The notes: generated by a model from the sequence alone, not told the origin. DNA of 64,000 nt from Rotaria socialis (GCA_905331475.1 CAJNYU010001856.1:1-64000); one strand, 5' to 3'; positions 10,778 to 28,593 are shown, numbered from the stretch's first letter. Made by a program: numbers and translations.

Positions 10778-12383
10778 TTGCCTTCTGAAAAGTAAGGAAA
10801 AGAATAATGCAAGTTTCCAGAAGCGATAAGAATAGGAATAAAAGCAGAATCACCAAAATAAATCGGCCTTGGAATGATACAGCCAATGGAATACACGAAC
10901 AATCCCAAAGATGATTATAGAATATTATAGTTGATGGCGACATCTTCGTAGTAGTGAGAAAATCCCCAAATTTAAGACACAATTAGCTCTGATATTATAT
11001 ATATGTGAGCAAATTCTTTCATATAGTATTCTATTAAATATGCATTCATTTCAAATGAGTTTCAATTCGAAATAATAATACAATAAGCTATCCGTGACGA
11101 TCTAAAATACTTCAGATGTACGAAAATTATTCGAGTTTTAGTTATTAATAAAAATGTACACTGATCAATGAAGTCTTCGCCATTGCTATGCAAAAAGCCA
11201 GCTGCTCAATTTTTTATGTTCACGGTCAGTTTTTTCTTAAAATATTTTAATCTGATTTCGAAGCAATCTAAAAAAATCGGGAAAAGTGTTACAATCAATA
11301 CATTAACTTATGATTGCGGAAGATCTGATGCTTTGGGATGGTATTCTAAATTTACGCTCAGTACAACCATTTCTTACTACTAATCATAAGAACTGATGAA
11401 TTATAATAGACAAAAACAGCGGCATAATCTTTTCATATTCTTATGCGAAAATAAAACTACTGCTACATGTGCTCGTCTCCTGTCCTGTGTTCATGTTTAA
11501 TTTTGCATGTATTGAATATTGTTCATGAGCGACATCAATCGTGAAATCGGTCTTGTTGGTTACCTGAAACCAATAGGTAGCGAGAAAAATTCTTTCGTCT
11601 CAACTATTTGTGACACCTGTATTCATACACTTTTTTCCTTCGTCTCGATGTTTGTACATATGTAAAAAAAATGCAAAGCATCACTGCTCGGTCATTATAT
11701 AGCAACATATTGAAACTCGGTTTTCGACGACATTAAAAACCGTACAGATGCCGTCGTCACAAATTTTTTCATGCTCTCAATCACTGTGTTTTTGGCTCAT
11801 ATTTATGGGTATGTCAAAAAAAAAATTATGTCAATAAACAAGAGAAACATAGTGGAGAAAGCACTTTTTCTTTTACTCGCAATTCTATTTTCATTATGAA
11901 TATAAAAAGAGTACAAATATGAAAATAAAATCCCATGTTTTAATTACTCAACAGAAGTCTACTACAGTTATATCATTCGATTTGCTTCATCTGAATATAA
12001 CCGCATTTATTCAATACCAAGTAGCGTAATTTTTGGAAAAAAAATGACAACTTATTTTACACTACATGATACGAATCGCTGAATATTATAATTTATTTGT
12101 AGTCGAAGGGAAGAAAAATTATTAATTGATAAAGCAATATAGGCAAAGATATAAGCAAACTTGTTCAAGGAAAAGAAAATAAATCATGCCAAATAAGCTA
12201 ATTAAATTTGTATAATGAGAAATCTAAAGATTAAAATAAACTTGACGGTCGCGATCATATTATCGCATCAGAATATCGTGGTTATATAGGTCACTGAAAA
12301 GTTTATTTTTCTTTCTCTCCTTTTTTTTGTTCTAATTGAAGCCTAAGAAAAAACAAATTATACATACTTTCGTCCTTTTACAG
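10778..12383. other. Intergenic between divergent CS and UBASH3-like genes
   Basis: It should hold the CS promoter and the first exon(s) of the gene starting at 12384. One candidate first exon is ATGCCAAATAAGCTAATT at 12186, followed by a GTATAA donor in the right phase. This is only a guess. Otherwise AT-rich with no other gene seen. Confidence 0.4.
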
Positions 12384-14606
12384 GATACCCACATCTACTC
12401 TGGCATAGCATTACTAAGACGATCAACGATCAAAGTGGCTGCATTCAAATCAGGCGCAAATACTCCAACGGATGACGATGATGATAAAATTCCAAATCAA
12501 GATGAAAAACAAATTTGTAATGATTCAGATGATTCATCGGCATCCATCAGTACTTCTACAAATAATCAAACATCAGGTGAATTTCAATTGAGTACAAACT
12601 GCAGTAGTCATTCGTCTGATTCGAATATACCTGTTTCATCATTATCAATGGTTGCACTGAATTCAAATCAATCATTAGCTTCACCATTGACTCGTGCAGA
12701 TGTCAATGATGGTAAACCGAAGAGTGTTGTGAGAAATTTTCTACGAAAAATTTTTGGATCATCATCAAATTCATCCCGTCATCGAATAGCAAAGTCAGCA
12801 TGTGTTAATTCATCAAACGCTAATACTGGAGCCTATAGATTGCCGATTACACAAGGTCCGATGCGTTTATTCGTACTTCGACATGGCGAAAGACTTGATC
12901 GATATTATTCATCACGATGGTTACGACAAGCATTTGATAAAGATGGAAATTATTGTCGTTTTTCGCCTATTTTACCGTAAGTCTTTGCACCAAGTATTAC
13001 GATTTTTGAGAAAAAAATTCACTATAGATCAACGCACGAACTCGTTATGAAGACTTAGTCGTAGTTATTTTGTCTCGAACAGCAAATATTGATGAAGTTT
13101 GAGTGTAGCTTTTCATTTTGTTCCTTTAAGAAATAATACAAATCAGATGATTCAACGGATTTGTCTGTACCAGTCAGCATCCTCTTACAAATTTTAATAT
13201 AGCTCAAGAATATACAAATAAAATGCTGCGCTAATGAGGGAGCGCTTCTTATTTCCCTTTCGATAGGCAGTTCAGATCTCAAGGGTCTTCACTTATTTTT
13301 TAAGTTCAATAACTTCTGGCGTAATTCAAACCGATCATTGTTCACATTTCTGTTGAATCAATATCGCTTGGCATTATTTTATGCGTAACTTCATAGCCAA
13401 GCTCAAGAAGAATATTGATTCGTTCCTTCGTCGATAAAAAAATCTTATGAATACTTTTCGAAAGTAAGAATTTCAAAATTTTTTTCAGGTCTGAACCTAT
13501 TTAGACCGATAGCGCGTAATTTTGTTCGCTTTTCTCAAACCATAGTATGGATGAAATATTCAAAATCAAGAATTTCTTTTGTGCTAGTCTACTCGTATAA
13601 CATAGGAAAAATTTTTCCACTGTTAGGATAATTCTCATATCAGAATCAAACTGACGCATCTTTTTGAAAATACATGTAGGGAAACATTGCCAACACGTGC
13701 TTCAATTGATGATTTTGATCTTGATCCACCACTTACATGCAATGGTATGAAAGATGCTTATCACACAGGTAGACGACGCAAAATTTGTTATTCTCTTAAT
13801 TGTTTATTTTTTTATAACTAGGTGCTGGATTAAAAGAGAAAAACATTGCTATTCATTATTGCTATTCATCACCAGCATTACGATGTATTCAGACCGCTGC
13901 AAAAGTACTTCAAGGTTTAGAAGTAGACAATAAATTAAAAATTCGGTAATTATCGAAAGAAATAACAAAGCAAAACAGTGAATTCAAATTTTTATTATTT
14001 TTAGAATCGAGCCTGGTCTATTTGAATGTACTGGCTGGTATGTCGACGGTAGAAAAAGCAATGTATTAGCTATGCCTCAATTTATGACGAAAACTGAAGT
14101 GCTGGAAAATAGGTATCCTATTGATAAACATTACCGTGAACAGATGAACACAATTGAAATATCTCAACTTGAAACTGAACTTGAATTTTATGAACGAAGT
14201 CATACAGTTACTTCAACTATTCTTAAAATGCATGAGAATGAATTTATTACACAAGTGAAACAAGGCCAATTGACACTTCAAGATCACGTACATATTTTAT
14301 TTATTGGTATAATCATTTGCTTGTTGTTTAAAACAATTGAATAATGTGTGCGTATGCTTTTTTTTTCTAGCTCATGCTCCTACATTGGAAACATGTACAC
14401 GTAAATTATGTGGCGGGAGATTTCGCCCATCTGCATTAGCAAATGTTATTCGAAATGTTGACTTTTTAACAGTGAATATTGAAAATTTCTATCGATAAAA
14501 TTTTGTTTATTTTCCGTATATTTAGATGACTGTTATTGAAAAAACGGATAATAATTGCGATAAATGGAAATTTCGACGGCATTCATTTTACGGCGATGAA
14601 TTTTAA
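12384..14606 (+). CDS. UBASH3/STS-like histidine phosphatase (phosphoglycerate mutase fold)
   Basis: Visible exons: 12384-12976, 13680-13768, 13822-13945, 14005-14306, 14371-14456, 14526-14606, together 424 residues plus stop. The first visible exon opens at an acceptor (TTTTACAG) with no upstream in-frame ATG, so a 5' exon is missing. The N-terminal ~160 residues are Ser/Asn/Asp-rich and disordered. The rest matches the C-terminal phosphatase domain of UBASH3 (STS) proteins: LFVLRHGERLD with the nucleophilic His at about 168, YCYSSPALRCIQTA with the second Arg, IEPGLFE, and HILFIAHAPTLE with the second catalytic His, formed across the 14306/14371 join. All four catalytic elements are kept, so it is probably active. 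No UBA, SH3 or 2H-phosphoesterase part of vertebrate UBASH3 is seen. The last exon adds MTVIEKTD and ends HSFYGDEF. Confidence 0.82.
12977..13679 (+). other. Long intron of the UBASH3-like gene
   Basis: 703 bp, about ten times the local norm. No gene or repeat recognised inside. Confidence 0.6.
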
Positions 14607-14748
14607 AAGTCTTTATTTTGTTTTATAGTTTCTGTTTTTGTATTTCGTTTAGAAAGATAATATTAAATATCGAGATTTAGTTTCATATTCTAGATAAAAT
14701 GCCGTCCATATATTTATAATTATTTACTTATTCATAAACAACAACAAA

Positions 14749-17700
14749 ATGAGCAGTACAGTGACAACAGAAAATAGTCCCATACCCATTGCCAAAATGG
14801 TTAATGATTTATTCTTACAATGGCTTTCATTACCAGATACACGCACTTCTCTATCCGCTGCATTGAACAGTGTCCGAACCAATAGTAAAATGCCAGATTT
14901 AATCGTTTATTCGAAAGTGTGCATAACTAAATATTTCGAATCGTTCTGTTGATAAATAAATTTTTATTTTCTAGTCTTATGCAGCACGAGGTGGTGGATT
15001 TTCAAAATCGCAACATTTCGATTCACCCCCAGTTTCACCGGTACCTCGCGCACCATCTAGTCCACGTATTAGTTCATCCACTCATTTTCCACTCAGTGAA
15101 AGCATTCCTGGTCCAAGTGGTCTAAATGAAGAAAAGAGACAACGTGCGCCGAAGAAAATATCTACCGTTTTAAATGGTAGTCCTACTTCGAGTATTGATC
15201 AGCAACAAGTGAGTTTTTCGTAAGCGTTTGTCTGACAATGGTTTTTATTCGTCATTTGTGGATGTGGATTACGAGAAAAATCACGCCGGCATCCTCGAAT
15301 TCTTCGAAATTGAATATTATTAAAGTTTTTCCTGTTCTAAACGTAGTTCTGCTATTTTCTTTTCTAATTAGACATCCATAGAAAAACAGTCGAATTCCAA
15401 ACTGACGAAATATGAAGCAGTGCCATCTTCTCCTTCATCGCCAACAAATGACATCCAGAATCGATCTTCAACTAATAATATAATTACCCCATCAAAGGAC
15501 ATCCCATCAAAGCAATCTCAACAAACATTAATCCCACAACCAGCATCAAATGTTTCTTTGGATCAACCCTTGAAACCGACGAATGCCAGCGTTAGTGCTT
15601 TACGAGAAACATTCGATAATAATCGATCGTCTGCAAAAATTATTCCGGCAAAAACACCAACTGAACAAATAGCACAACCAACATTAGCACCGCCGAAAAC
15701 CACTACTCAAACAGCTGTAAAAGTTGAAGAAGGGCAAAATTCAGTTGACATAATACCTAAGTTTTATTTTCCTGATGAACAACTAGCAGCAGTATCAACA
15801 CGAGATGCATTGATCAGTACACAATTACGAAAAGCTAAAGATGAATTATTTACAACAAAAAATGATAAATTACGTTCGGAAGATTTCGGTAAACTTGCTC
15901 AGGTATAAAAAATAAGTTTTCAATGATGATACATTAAATCTATGTATATATTTTGCAGTTAATCGACTTAAGTTTATATTGGAAAGCACCATTGTTTCGT
16001 GCTTGTGCCCTAGATGCTCTAGGATCAAAAGCAACAATAACACCAAATACAACTGTGTCCTATGCGCAGTTTGAATCGTTTTGGAAAAAGTAAATATGGA
16101 AAAATCTCAATTTATTTTTCAGTATTTTAATATTACAAAACATTTTCTCAATATCTATTTAGAGTATGCAAAAATAATCATGATAATGCATTAAAATTTA
16201 TTTATATACTGATTCATTCATCTACATCAACATTATCAATGAATCGTCAACATTTAACTGTCGACGATTGGGATTATTTCGTGCAAGATATCATAGATAC
16301 ACATCCTGGCTTAAAATTTCTCCGTGATGCGCGTGAATTTCATTCAAGATATATTAAGACAGTTGTTGCACGAGTCTTCTACAATTGTAATCGTTCATGG
16401 TCAACGAGATTAACCGTACAAGAATTGAGGCGATCGAATTTTTTACAGGTAGAATTTCTTCAACATAGCATTTATTTCATTGAAAAAGCAAAGTATAAAT
16501 AGAGAATCCTCTGTGTGTGTCACTCGAGAAAATCTTAAATAAAAAACTGTGAACTTTTTACACGACGCATTCGTCTTTTTAAACAGCTGCAGTCTTTACA
16601 ACGAATGAAAGCTTTTTACAGGATTTAGAATAAAATAGATTTTCTCTTCTTTTCTTTAGACTCTCGATCGACTTCAAGAAGAAGAGGATATTAACCGTAT
16701 ACATGATTATTTTTCGTACGAACATTTCTATGTTATTTATTGTAAATTTTGGGATATTGATACCGATCATGATCTATTGATTAACAGGGATGATTTAGCC
16801 AAGCATAATGGTGGAGGTAAATATACTGATTTTTATTTGAATTAGGAAATTCAAAAACAAAATACTTTCTAGCAATTTCAAATAAAATGATTGATCGAAT
16901 TTTTTCGGGTGCTGTATCGAAGTAAATTAATTTCTTTTCTCTCTTCTCTAATCATTTTTTATTTTCTTTGTTTTATTTTTGCAGCAGTCCAAATATGAAA
17001 GAGGGGAAAATGTCCTATTATGAATTTGTATGGTTTCTTATTTCTGAAGAAGATAAATGTTCACCAACCAGGTAAAATTTTATTCATATTGAAAAATTCT
17101 TCGGAAATTAAAAATATGAACGCATTATTTTAGTATTGAATATTGGTTTCGTTGTATGGATATAGATGGAGACGGTATTTTGTCTATGTATGAATTAGAG
17201 TATTTCTATCAAGAACAAGTACATAAAATGGAAATCTACGGTATTGAATATATGCCATTTGAAGATTGTATATGTCAAGTAGGCATGAATGAGAATGATT
17301 TCTTTAAATGATTTGTTGGATTTGCGTAGATGCTTGATTTGGTTAAGCCTGAAGACGAAAATAAAATACGTTTAAAAGATTTAAAACGATGCAAATTAAC
17401 GAATATTTTTTTTGATACATTTTTCAATCTCGAAAAATATTTAGTTAATGAGCAAAAAGATCCATTTTCAAATTTGAAAGTAAGACGACTGATGTTCGTT
17501 TTATTCTATGCAGTGAATTGATTTGTTTTCTAGGATCCCGATACGCCTGAAGTATCTGATTGGGTTAAATATGCTGAAACGGAATATGATAATTTAACAC
17601 ATGAAGACGGAGGCAATGACGATCCTGACGATGGGTAAACTGAAAAAAGAACGAAATATTTCTTGTCTAATTCTTTAACTATTGTAGAAATTATGATGAA

Positions 17701-17799
17701 GATTTTGAAGATGATGATGATGGAGCTGAAGACTCAAAAGATAGAAAACCGGCTGGTAGTACGGGTTCGGCTTCAAATAATAAAAGTGATGATTTGTAA
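14749..17799 (+). CDS. PPP2R3: PP2A regulatory subunit B'' (PR72/PR130 family)
   Basis: Directs the PP2A core enzyme to substrates, with calcium input through EF-hands. Twelve exons: 14749-14916, 14975-15208, 15372-15902, 15959-16089, 16163-16448, 16660-16816, 16873-16921, 16985-17071, 17134-17278, 17330-17479, 17534-17634, 17688-17799, giving 716 residues. Residues 1-225 are Ser/Pro/Gln-rich and low in structure. From [11 protein letters not shown] the protein follows the family closely: [31 protein letters not shown], then EF-hand-like [14 protein letters not shown] (about 482) and a canonical EF loop [12 protein letters not shown] (about 556), then [14 protein letters not shown] and [12 protein letters not shown]. 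The tail is very acidic ([12 protein letters not shown]). Only 142 bp separates it from the UBASH3-like gene. Which B'' paralogue it represents cannot be told; bdelloids may have one form only. Confidence 0.94.
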
Positions 17800-18072
17800 A
17801 GCGAACCGAAACGTTGGAAAGATTGATCATTAAATATTGATTTAGTTTTACCCAGACGTCTTTCCTTGCCTATATGAGCACTATTTTTGTTCTCAATCGT
17901 TAACTGTTTTTTGTTTTTCTTCGCTATCTAACGCAATCTCCCAATAATTTTATGTCATTTTTTTTAGTTCTTCGTCTTGTTTGATACGCGAACATGATGT
18001 ACAAGAACATTGCACTTTAGAAATCGATTATTTTATTAATGAAATTTTTTAATGTAATTGAATTCATGGTCT

Positions 18073-18078
18073 AATAAA
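18073..18078 (+). terminator. Candidate polyadenylation signal of PPP2R3
   Basis: AATAAA 274 bp after the stop codon, followed by a T/G-rich stretch. Confidence 0.4.
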
Positions 18079-18229
18079 GTACCATTTGTTGAAAATGATC
18101 ACTTGATTTCAATGTAAAACTATAGTGTGGGTGTGAAGGTTTAGTACTAGTTAACTGCTTTAGTTTTTCGATGAAGATTATACCAAAATATAATCTTTGA
18201 TCATCGGATTGTTCATGTGCAGCTATAGT

Positions 18230-18870
18230 GGACACATGCGTTGCACGTCTGCAAGTTTGCTGGTATGATTGTATCTGCTATTTTTCTATTCGTGAAATTA
18301 CTATCAGACCAACCAGCTACTTGTGCATCTAAAAGTCGTATTCTTTCGTTGAATGCTTGAAGATTTTCTTTCGCAATTCTTTCTCCATTATCAATGCTAC
18401 TTGCCGTTGATATTCCGGTGTTAGATTAGTCAGAGTGTTGCGTTCAGTTTGTAATGCTATTTTGGCCGAATTTGCATCCTTGACTGCATCTGTGCAAACT
18501 TGAATTTCATATTCAAGTGAACCTATTGTACCTTTGTTTGTTCCTTTTTCATGAGCTTCACAGTAATTCCAATTCCAAAATCTTCATTTTTTGTAACTCA
18601 TTTTCGTGTCGACCACTCAGAGCTTCTTGAAATAAAACTGAGTGAACTTCGATCAAATTTTCTCGAGCAGCTTCAACAAATTTCTCTAATTCAACTATGT
18701 ATCCAACGGATAATTGATTTCCCAAATTAATCACAGCCTTGTCATCATCTTTTGACAACAAATTTTCCTAATGTAGCTATTTGATCACGATCATCTTTTG
18801 TAAATACTAATCGATTATACAATCTACTTGATGTAGTAGCAAGTTTTTGTTAAAAGAAATTCAAAGCCTT
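18230..18870 (-). pseudogene. Decayed coiled-coil protein gene
   Basis: On the minus strand, four protein-like segments follow in order but in different frames. They run LATTSSRLYNRLVFTKDDRD (about 18840-18780), LSKDDDKAVINLGNQLSVGY onward (18761-18562), AHEKGTNKGTIGSLEYEIQV onward (about 18555-18400), and SIDNGERIAKENLQAFNERI onward (about 18400-18240). The segments are rich in Glu, Gln, Leu and Lys with heptad-like spacing, suggesting a coiled coil. At least three frameshifts separate them. No intron borders fit the breaks, so I call it a pseudogene. The family was not recognised. Confidence 0.45.
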
Positions 18871-19602
18871 GCTAACACTAAAATAAAATCACACTCTTGC
18901 AATGTCTTTTCTCTTTTTTTACGTCCATATTTATATGTTTGGAAATCAATGAAAGACACCTTCTCATATGTGAGAAGGCTAGCTTTCACGTTTTTAGAAA
19001 GACAGAATTATTTTTTCTAAAAACGAAAGTGTGAGTGTTGGTTAAGATCTTCAGTTGACTGTAGATATTGATCTTCTCATTAATAGGCACAGCCACACCC
19101 TGGCTACACAATTCTGTGGTTTTTTGAAGAAGTCAATACTTATAGAATAGAATTCTTGTGATTTTTTTAAAATTCTGAATTCTACTTGTTAGGTATTCGA
19201 TAGGTCCTCATTTAGAAGCATCATGGAAAATGCATTATTTTCCTAATCGAAAAACAGTGATACATAAAGATAAATCTTTCATCTGCGTCCGATCTTACGG
19301 CAAATGATATTCACAAAAGTAAACAAAGAAAGAAATTTTACGGTTCAAACAAGAAAGCACAAGGCGGACGAATTGATATAAGCATAAAAATGGAAAAATT
19401 GGAATGAAGATCTTGAATTCATCGACGACTTAGAGACGGCGTTGAAAAGCCTTATTTGACTTCATACCACAACCAAATTCTATTTTTCATTTTTTTGAAT
19501 TTTATTCATTAAAAATAAATTTCGATGATTTCATTGAAAACAATACATCTAGGTTAAAAATAGCTGTTGTTTTTATTTAGACTAATCACTGGATTATTGC
19601 TC
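18871..19602. other. Intergenic with small hairpins
   Basis: Contains a palindrome ACCTTCTCATATGTGAGAAGG (about 18959) and a hairpin whose arms are CTTTCACGTTTTTAGAAA and its near complement (18985-19031). A protein-like but broken stretch on + lies at about 19193-19400. No intact gene is seen. Confidence 0.45.
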
Positions 19603-24138
<4,536 letters not shown>

Positions 24139-26137
24139 GCCTTGTATTATGTACTATGTCTATGAAAATAATAGAATAAACAAGAGAATAATGTGCCACT
24201 TTTAAACGTGATCATGATAAACAAATTATTTATAGTCCATTTTTTCCGACGCTGTATTTCTCAATACTCATGACATGCAGAGAAAAGCAAAGAAAATGTT
24301 TCAGCTTTTTATTTCTTTATTTGGTTAACAATGACTCATTCAAGTTAATATTGTGACGTAGGTAATTAGAATAAATATGTAATTATCATAATGTAAGAAT
24401 GATAAAAAAAAGAGTAACAACTGTATGTGATTGTGAAGTTTATCAAAGAAAGATAAATGATAAACAAGAAGACTCAGCTATGACAGATCTGGATTTTTTC
24501 TATAGAACAATCGGAATTTTATAATTTTGTTTTTTCTCTTCCTTTTGTTTTAATGTTTTTTATTATTAATTATTTTCTGATTTTTTAATAATTAATTATT
24601 TATATTTTTAAGACATTTCGGAGATATCTTTCTCCTTCTTCAGNGCGGTTAACCTCCCAGTTAACCGGACAAGTCATCGGTTATGTCGCGAGCTGGCGGT
24701 TATTTTTCCGGTTAATTGGGAGGTTAACCGCGGTTAACCGATTTTTATAAAAATTGACCGCGGTTAACCGACGGTTTTCGATCGGTTTGTGCGACATGGG
24801 AACTTAGCAAATATATAAATCTTATTCGATTGAATGTTTTTCTTTAATCAGAAGAAAATGAGTCGGTTGATACTCTATATCCACTGTTCGAGCAATCAAG
24901 CAAACTATAGGATTTCTCACACATCAATTCTGGTGTTCTGAGTCAAAGAAAAAATGCAATTTTTTATAGGTCTGCACATGTGCCACAGGCAAAATTCGTT
25001 TTTTAGTTAGGCGCAAAATTTGAGAGAATTGTTTATTTGATTTATATTTATAAATGATTTTTTAATACTCATTCCGAGTCGCCGAAAAAATTTTAATTGC
25101 TACAAAAACATTTGCTTTTAATAACATATCCACAATTTTTATGCTGATTTCATAATCATCGTGAATCATCCGCGTGAAATTTAAAAAAAATTAAATAAAA
25201 AAATTTCTTTTCTCGTTTTTCGTCTTTTTCTTTTTTGATTGGGTATATAGAGAAAAATGCTTCGTAATTCATGTGTAATCAACTACGATGAAAATTTTAC
25301 ACGAAGTTAAAAGAAAACGTTAAATAAAATAAAATAAAATAAATTTTTCTGGTCGATCATATACAGAAAAATGGTTAATGAGTGATTTCTAATCAACTAT
25401 AATAAAATTCTGCATTAAATTAAAAGAAAAACTTAAATAAAATTAATAAAATAGTTTTTTTTCGTTTTTTTTTTGATCGGGCATATAGAGAGAAATGCTT
25501 ATTTTATTTAAAGATGATTTTTAATTATCATGTGCATTGAGAAACGTCGACAAAGTTGAAATGATATATAATCATTTCATTAAATAATATACGAGTAATT
25601 TTTGTTTTGATTTCATAAATTTGAAAAATTTTTTACATTAATTGAAAAGGGAACAATCTAGTAAAATTAAAAAAACACTTTTCTTTTCAATACTATTTTT
25701 AGTAATTAGTACATAAGATGAGCCTTGTTCTCGCATAGTAACCACTGTCGCATTCAACATTTTACATATAGTGGCTACTAACTGATATTGTATACCGTAA
25801 AATTTTTACTGATGATCTCTTTTTGCTTTGTACTAGCAGTAAGATCTAACTTATGATTTGCAAGGTTTTTAATGAAAAAGAGAAAAATTAAATTGATTCT
25901 TCTAAATTTACTAAAGTTAGGACAACAATAGTCTCTTTGAAAATTAGATAATATAGCTCTAGAAGAGGTTTATTTTCTCTATCAACCCTTAAATGTCTTC
26001 TTTTATAAAAATAAATTTATTTCACAGATTATATATTTTACATATGATCATATTAATTTCTTTGTATACATTGTTTCCTCACAACAATACACAAAACAAA
26101 AAAATGCTTTTCCATTTTACTTGTAACATAATAATAA
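24139..26137. other. Intergenic, AT-rich
   Basis: No gene seen. Apart from the inverted repeat at 24645-24731 it contains AT-rich low-complexity blocks (24530-24610, 25030-25700) and one ambiguous base at 24644. Confidence 0.5.
24645..24731. repeat. Inverted repeat of GGTTAACC motifs
   Basis: Arms at 24645-24668 and 24708-24731 match at 23 of 24 positions (GCGGTTAACCTCCCAGTTAA and its complement), around a 39-bp loop. More CGCGGTTAACCG copies follow to about 24785. The uncalled base at 24644 sits at the edge, as if assembly struggled with the hairpin. Confidence 0.75.
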
Positions 26138-28043
26138 TCACTCTATTATTGCAAAAGGAAAATAATCTTTACAAGATTTTGGATATTCGATTTTTAGGAA
26201 TAAACATAGTTCGTTTACTTTGGTAAAATTAATTCGTGTATCATCTCTTGCAAAATCATGTGTTGCTCTTCGTAATGCTTCATAATGGGTATCAAGAAGA
26301 ATATTATTTCGGAAATATGTTTTCGTATTACATAGAAATTCGTCAATATAATCATCATGAGCTCGATCTATATGAAGATCGATAAGATTATAATATTTAG
26401 CAATTGATAAATTCGACTTATCATTCATTAATTTGTAAGATTCTTTCTGATTTTGTCCATAACGATTATTGATAGTTAATTTTTCCATGCATGGAAATGA
26501 TTGAGATATTCGAATAAAAAATTCATGTTCAAAAGGATGTTCATCATATAATGATACAACGCGAACATATGGATATAATCCACCTGCAAAATTATTTGTT
26601 ATATATTCGAAACGTCGCATCAAAAATGGATATGAATAAATATGACACAGACCCTGTTGATGGTCTAGAAAATAATCAACACACGATATTATTTTCGTAT
26701 ATTGCAAATCGGTGAATGTTTGTTGAATGTCTTCTTTCGATGGTAAGTTCATTTCATTATTAATACACATAACCGAACGAATATCAAATGTAAATTGTTT
26801 TAATTGTGACATATGATTAAGAATATGTTGCTTCAAATTGTTTCCATCAATGAATGTTTCCTTGACAGTGGTAGTGAAAGACAAGCCAAGTTCTTCTAAA
26901 TTTGCCATTCGATAAATAAGTGGAAGAATTAATTTATCATAATTGGATGTTTGTGACATACAACACAAAACAAAATCCTTCAGATTTGGAAGTTTTCTCT
27001 AGAGAAACAAAAGCGAAAATGAAATCAAATTTATTCTCTTGTAAAACGAACTTGATTTTCAATTTCTTTTAATGGAGGGAAAAGATTAGCCAATTCAATA
27101 TCGAGTGTATGAAGATGTTCGAAACGACCATCGAGAATATAAAGACACACATCAAAAGTTTGAACCTTGATTTTCAATACGAGAAGAGATGAAGACGAAA
27201 AAGTAGGAAATGGAACATCAAATGATAATCGAGCATTATTTTGATGTGCGGCATCGTAAAATGTTAAATGAGTTAAATTGATAAACACAGTAAAGACATG
27301 ATTGCATATGTTATTCATTGTCGACCGTTCGTTTTTATCTGGATCAATTGAAATAACAAGTGTTGCAATTTGTTTTTTGAAAATAGAAGCTGAAAGTCTT
27401 TCATCTAAACACGTAAATAATATTAAACAATGTAATCAACTTTTCATATAATCAAAGATTAAGACAAATAGCCAAACGACTAAGAGAATATTTAATAGGA
27501 AGGAATTTTCCCATTAGAGATAATCTCTCCTTGAAACTGAGTCCATAATGAATTTTGTTATAGAGTAATGATCATTATTTTTTAAATATTATTTTCCTTT
27601 ATATCAATTGGTGTGGTTTAGTTTGGCTAGAATTAATAAAATACTATTAAGATTTCCTTACCGGTAAAAAGACATTTAGCTGTCTCTTCTTCGATATTAT
27701 ATAGGCCGAGTGCATATAAATTAGGATAATCAGCAGCATCTAAAATATTTCTCATAGATTCAGATTCAAGATCCAGCCATTTGATTTTCGTACGAATTGT
27801 AGGTAAAATTTGTGAACAAAATCGATTAAGTATCATATCAGAAGAAAATTTCTTGATATATTTATTGAATGACAATTGGGGAAAGCTTAAACGACTTGTA
27901 AATATTGGATCATGTATAATTTTATTAAATCGTTCATTGACTCCTTGAAAAGAATAAAGTACTTCAAGATTGTCCAGTTTTTTGAATATAATTAGAAGAA
28001 TTTCATCCGGCAAATTATTCAATTCGACACATGAATATTTCAT
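26138..28043 (-). CDS. F-box protein with LRR-like C-terminal region
   Basis: Three exons (gene order) 28043-27662, 27404-27052, 26998-26138, giving 531 residues. Residues about 8-50 form an F-box: LNNLPDEILLIIFKKLDNLE followed by VLYSF..VNERF. This is the segment that binds SKP1 and so docks on cullin-1 based SCF ligases. The rest is a long set of leucine-rich, loosely repeated segments (IKWLDLESES, LTHLTFYDA, LHTLDIELAN, LEELGLSF, LIDLHIDRA), expected to bind a substrate. The end VNELCLFLKIEYP..CKDYFPFA resembles a family I recall as much expanded in bdelloids. Substrate is unknown. Its place near cullin-1 is probably chance. Confidence 0.85.
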
Positions 28044-28593
28044 ATTTTTTTTTTCGTTTATTTATTTATTTCACTATAGAGAAGTCGATAGCTATCCATC
28101 TATCTACATATATATGCATATATATGTTCGTTAATTCTGTTTGACCGATGCCGTCAACAAAAACAATAATAATGCATTTTTCGATAGTCTAAATTGTTCA
28201 TAATCTGATGAATTTATGATTAGAAGAATGTTACTGTTATTTGTTTGTCTTTTGTTTAATATGATATATGATAAATATGAATTGTTCTGGAGAGATATTT
28301 TGTGTACGATGTTCATTTCTTCGTTTATTTTTCTGTATTCATTGGAAAGATTAAAAATTGTAATATTTAATGAAAATGAAAATACAACATATAATATTAT
28401 TTGTGCTCGATTAGATGAGTAGCTGTCGAATTCGAGTTCGAATATAAATGGAGAAAAGAAAAAGTTAAACTAAACTAAATCTAGGAATAGATTTAGTTTT
28501 AGTTTAACTTTCCGATATATGCGCCATATGAATACATATATACCCTTCACCCGCACCCACATTTGAGCACTCCTCCATGGCATCCATCGCCCA
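28044..28593. other. Intergenic with a small hairpin
   Basis: No convincing gene; a 68-residue hydrophobic frame on + (28216-28422) has no recognisable motif. Holds the hairpin at 28461-28511 and one C-strand telomere-like run (CACCCGCACCCAC at about 28549). Confidence 0.5.
28461..28511. repeat. Tight hairpin, 23-bp stem and 4-nt loop
   Basis: AAAGTTAAACTAAACTAAAT at the left and its complement at the right are separated by GGAA, with one single-base bulge. The stem is long and the loop tiny. It could be a relic of a fold-back element or a transcribed hairpin. Confidence 0.8.
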
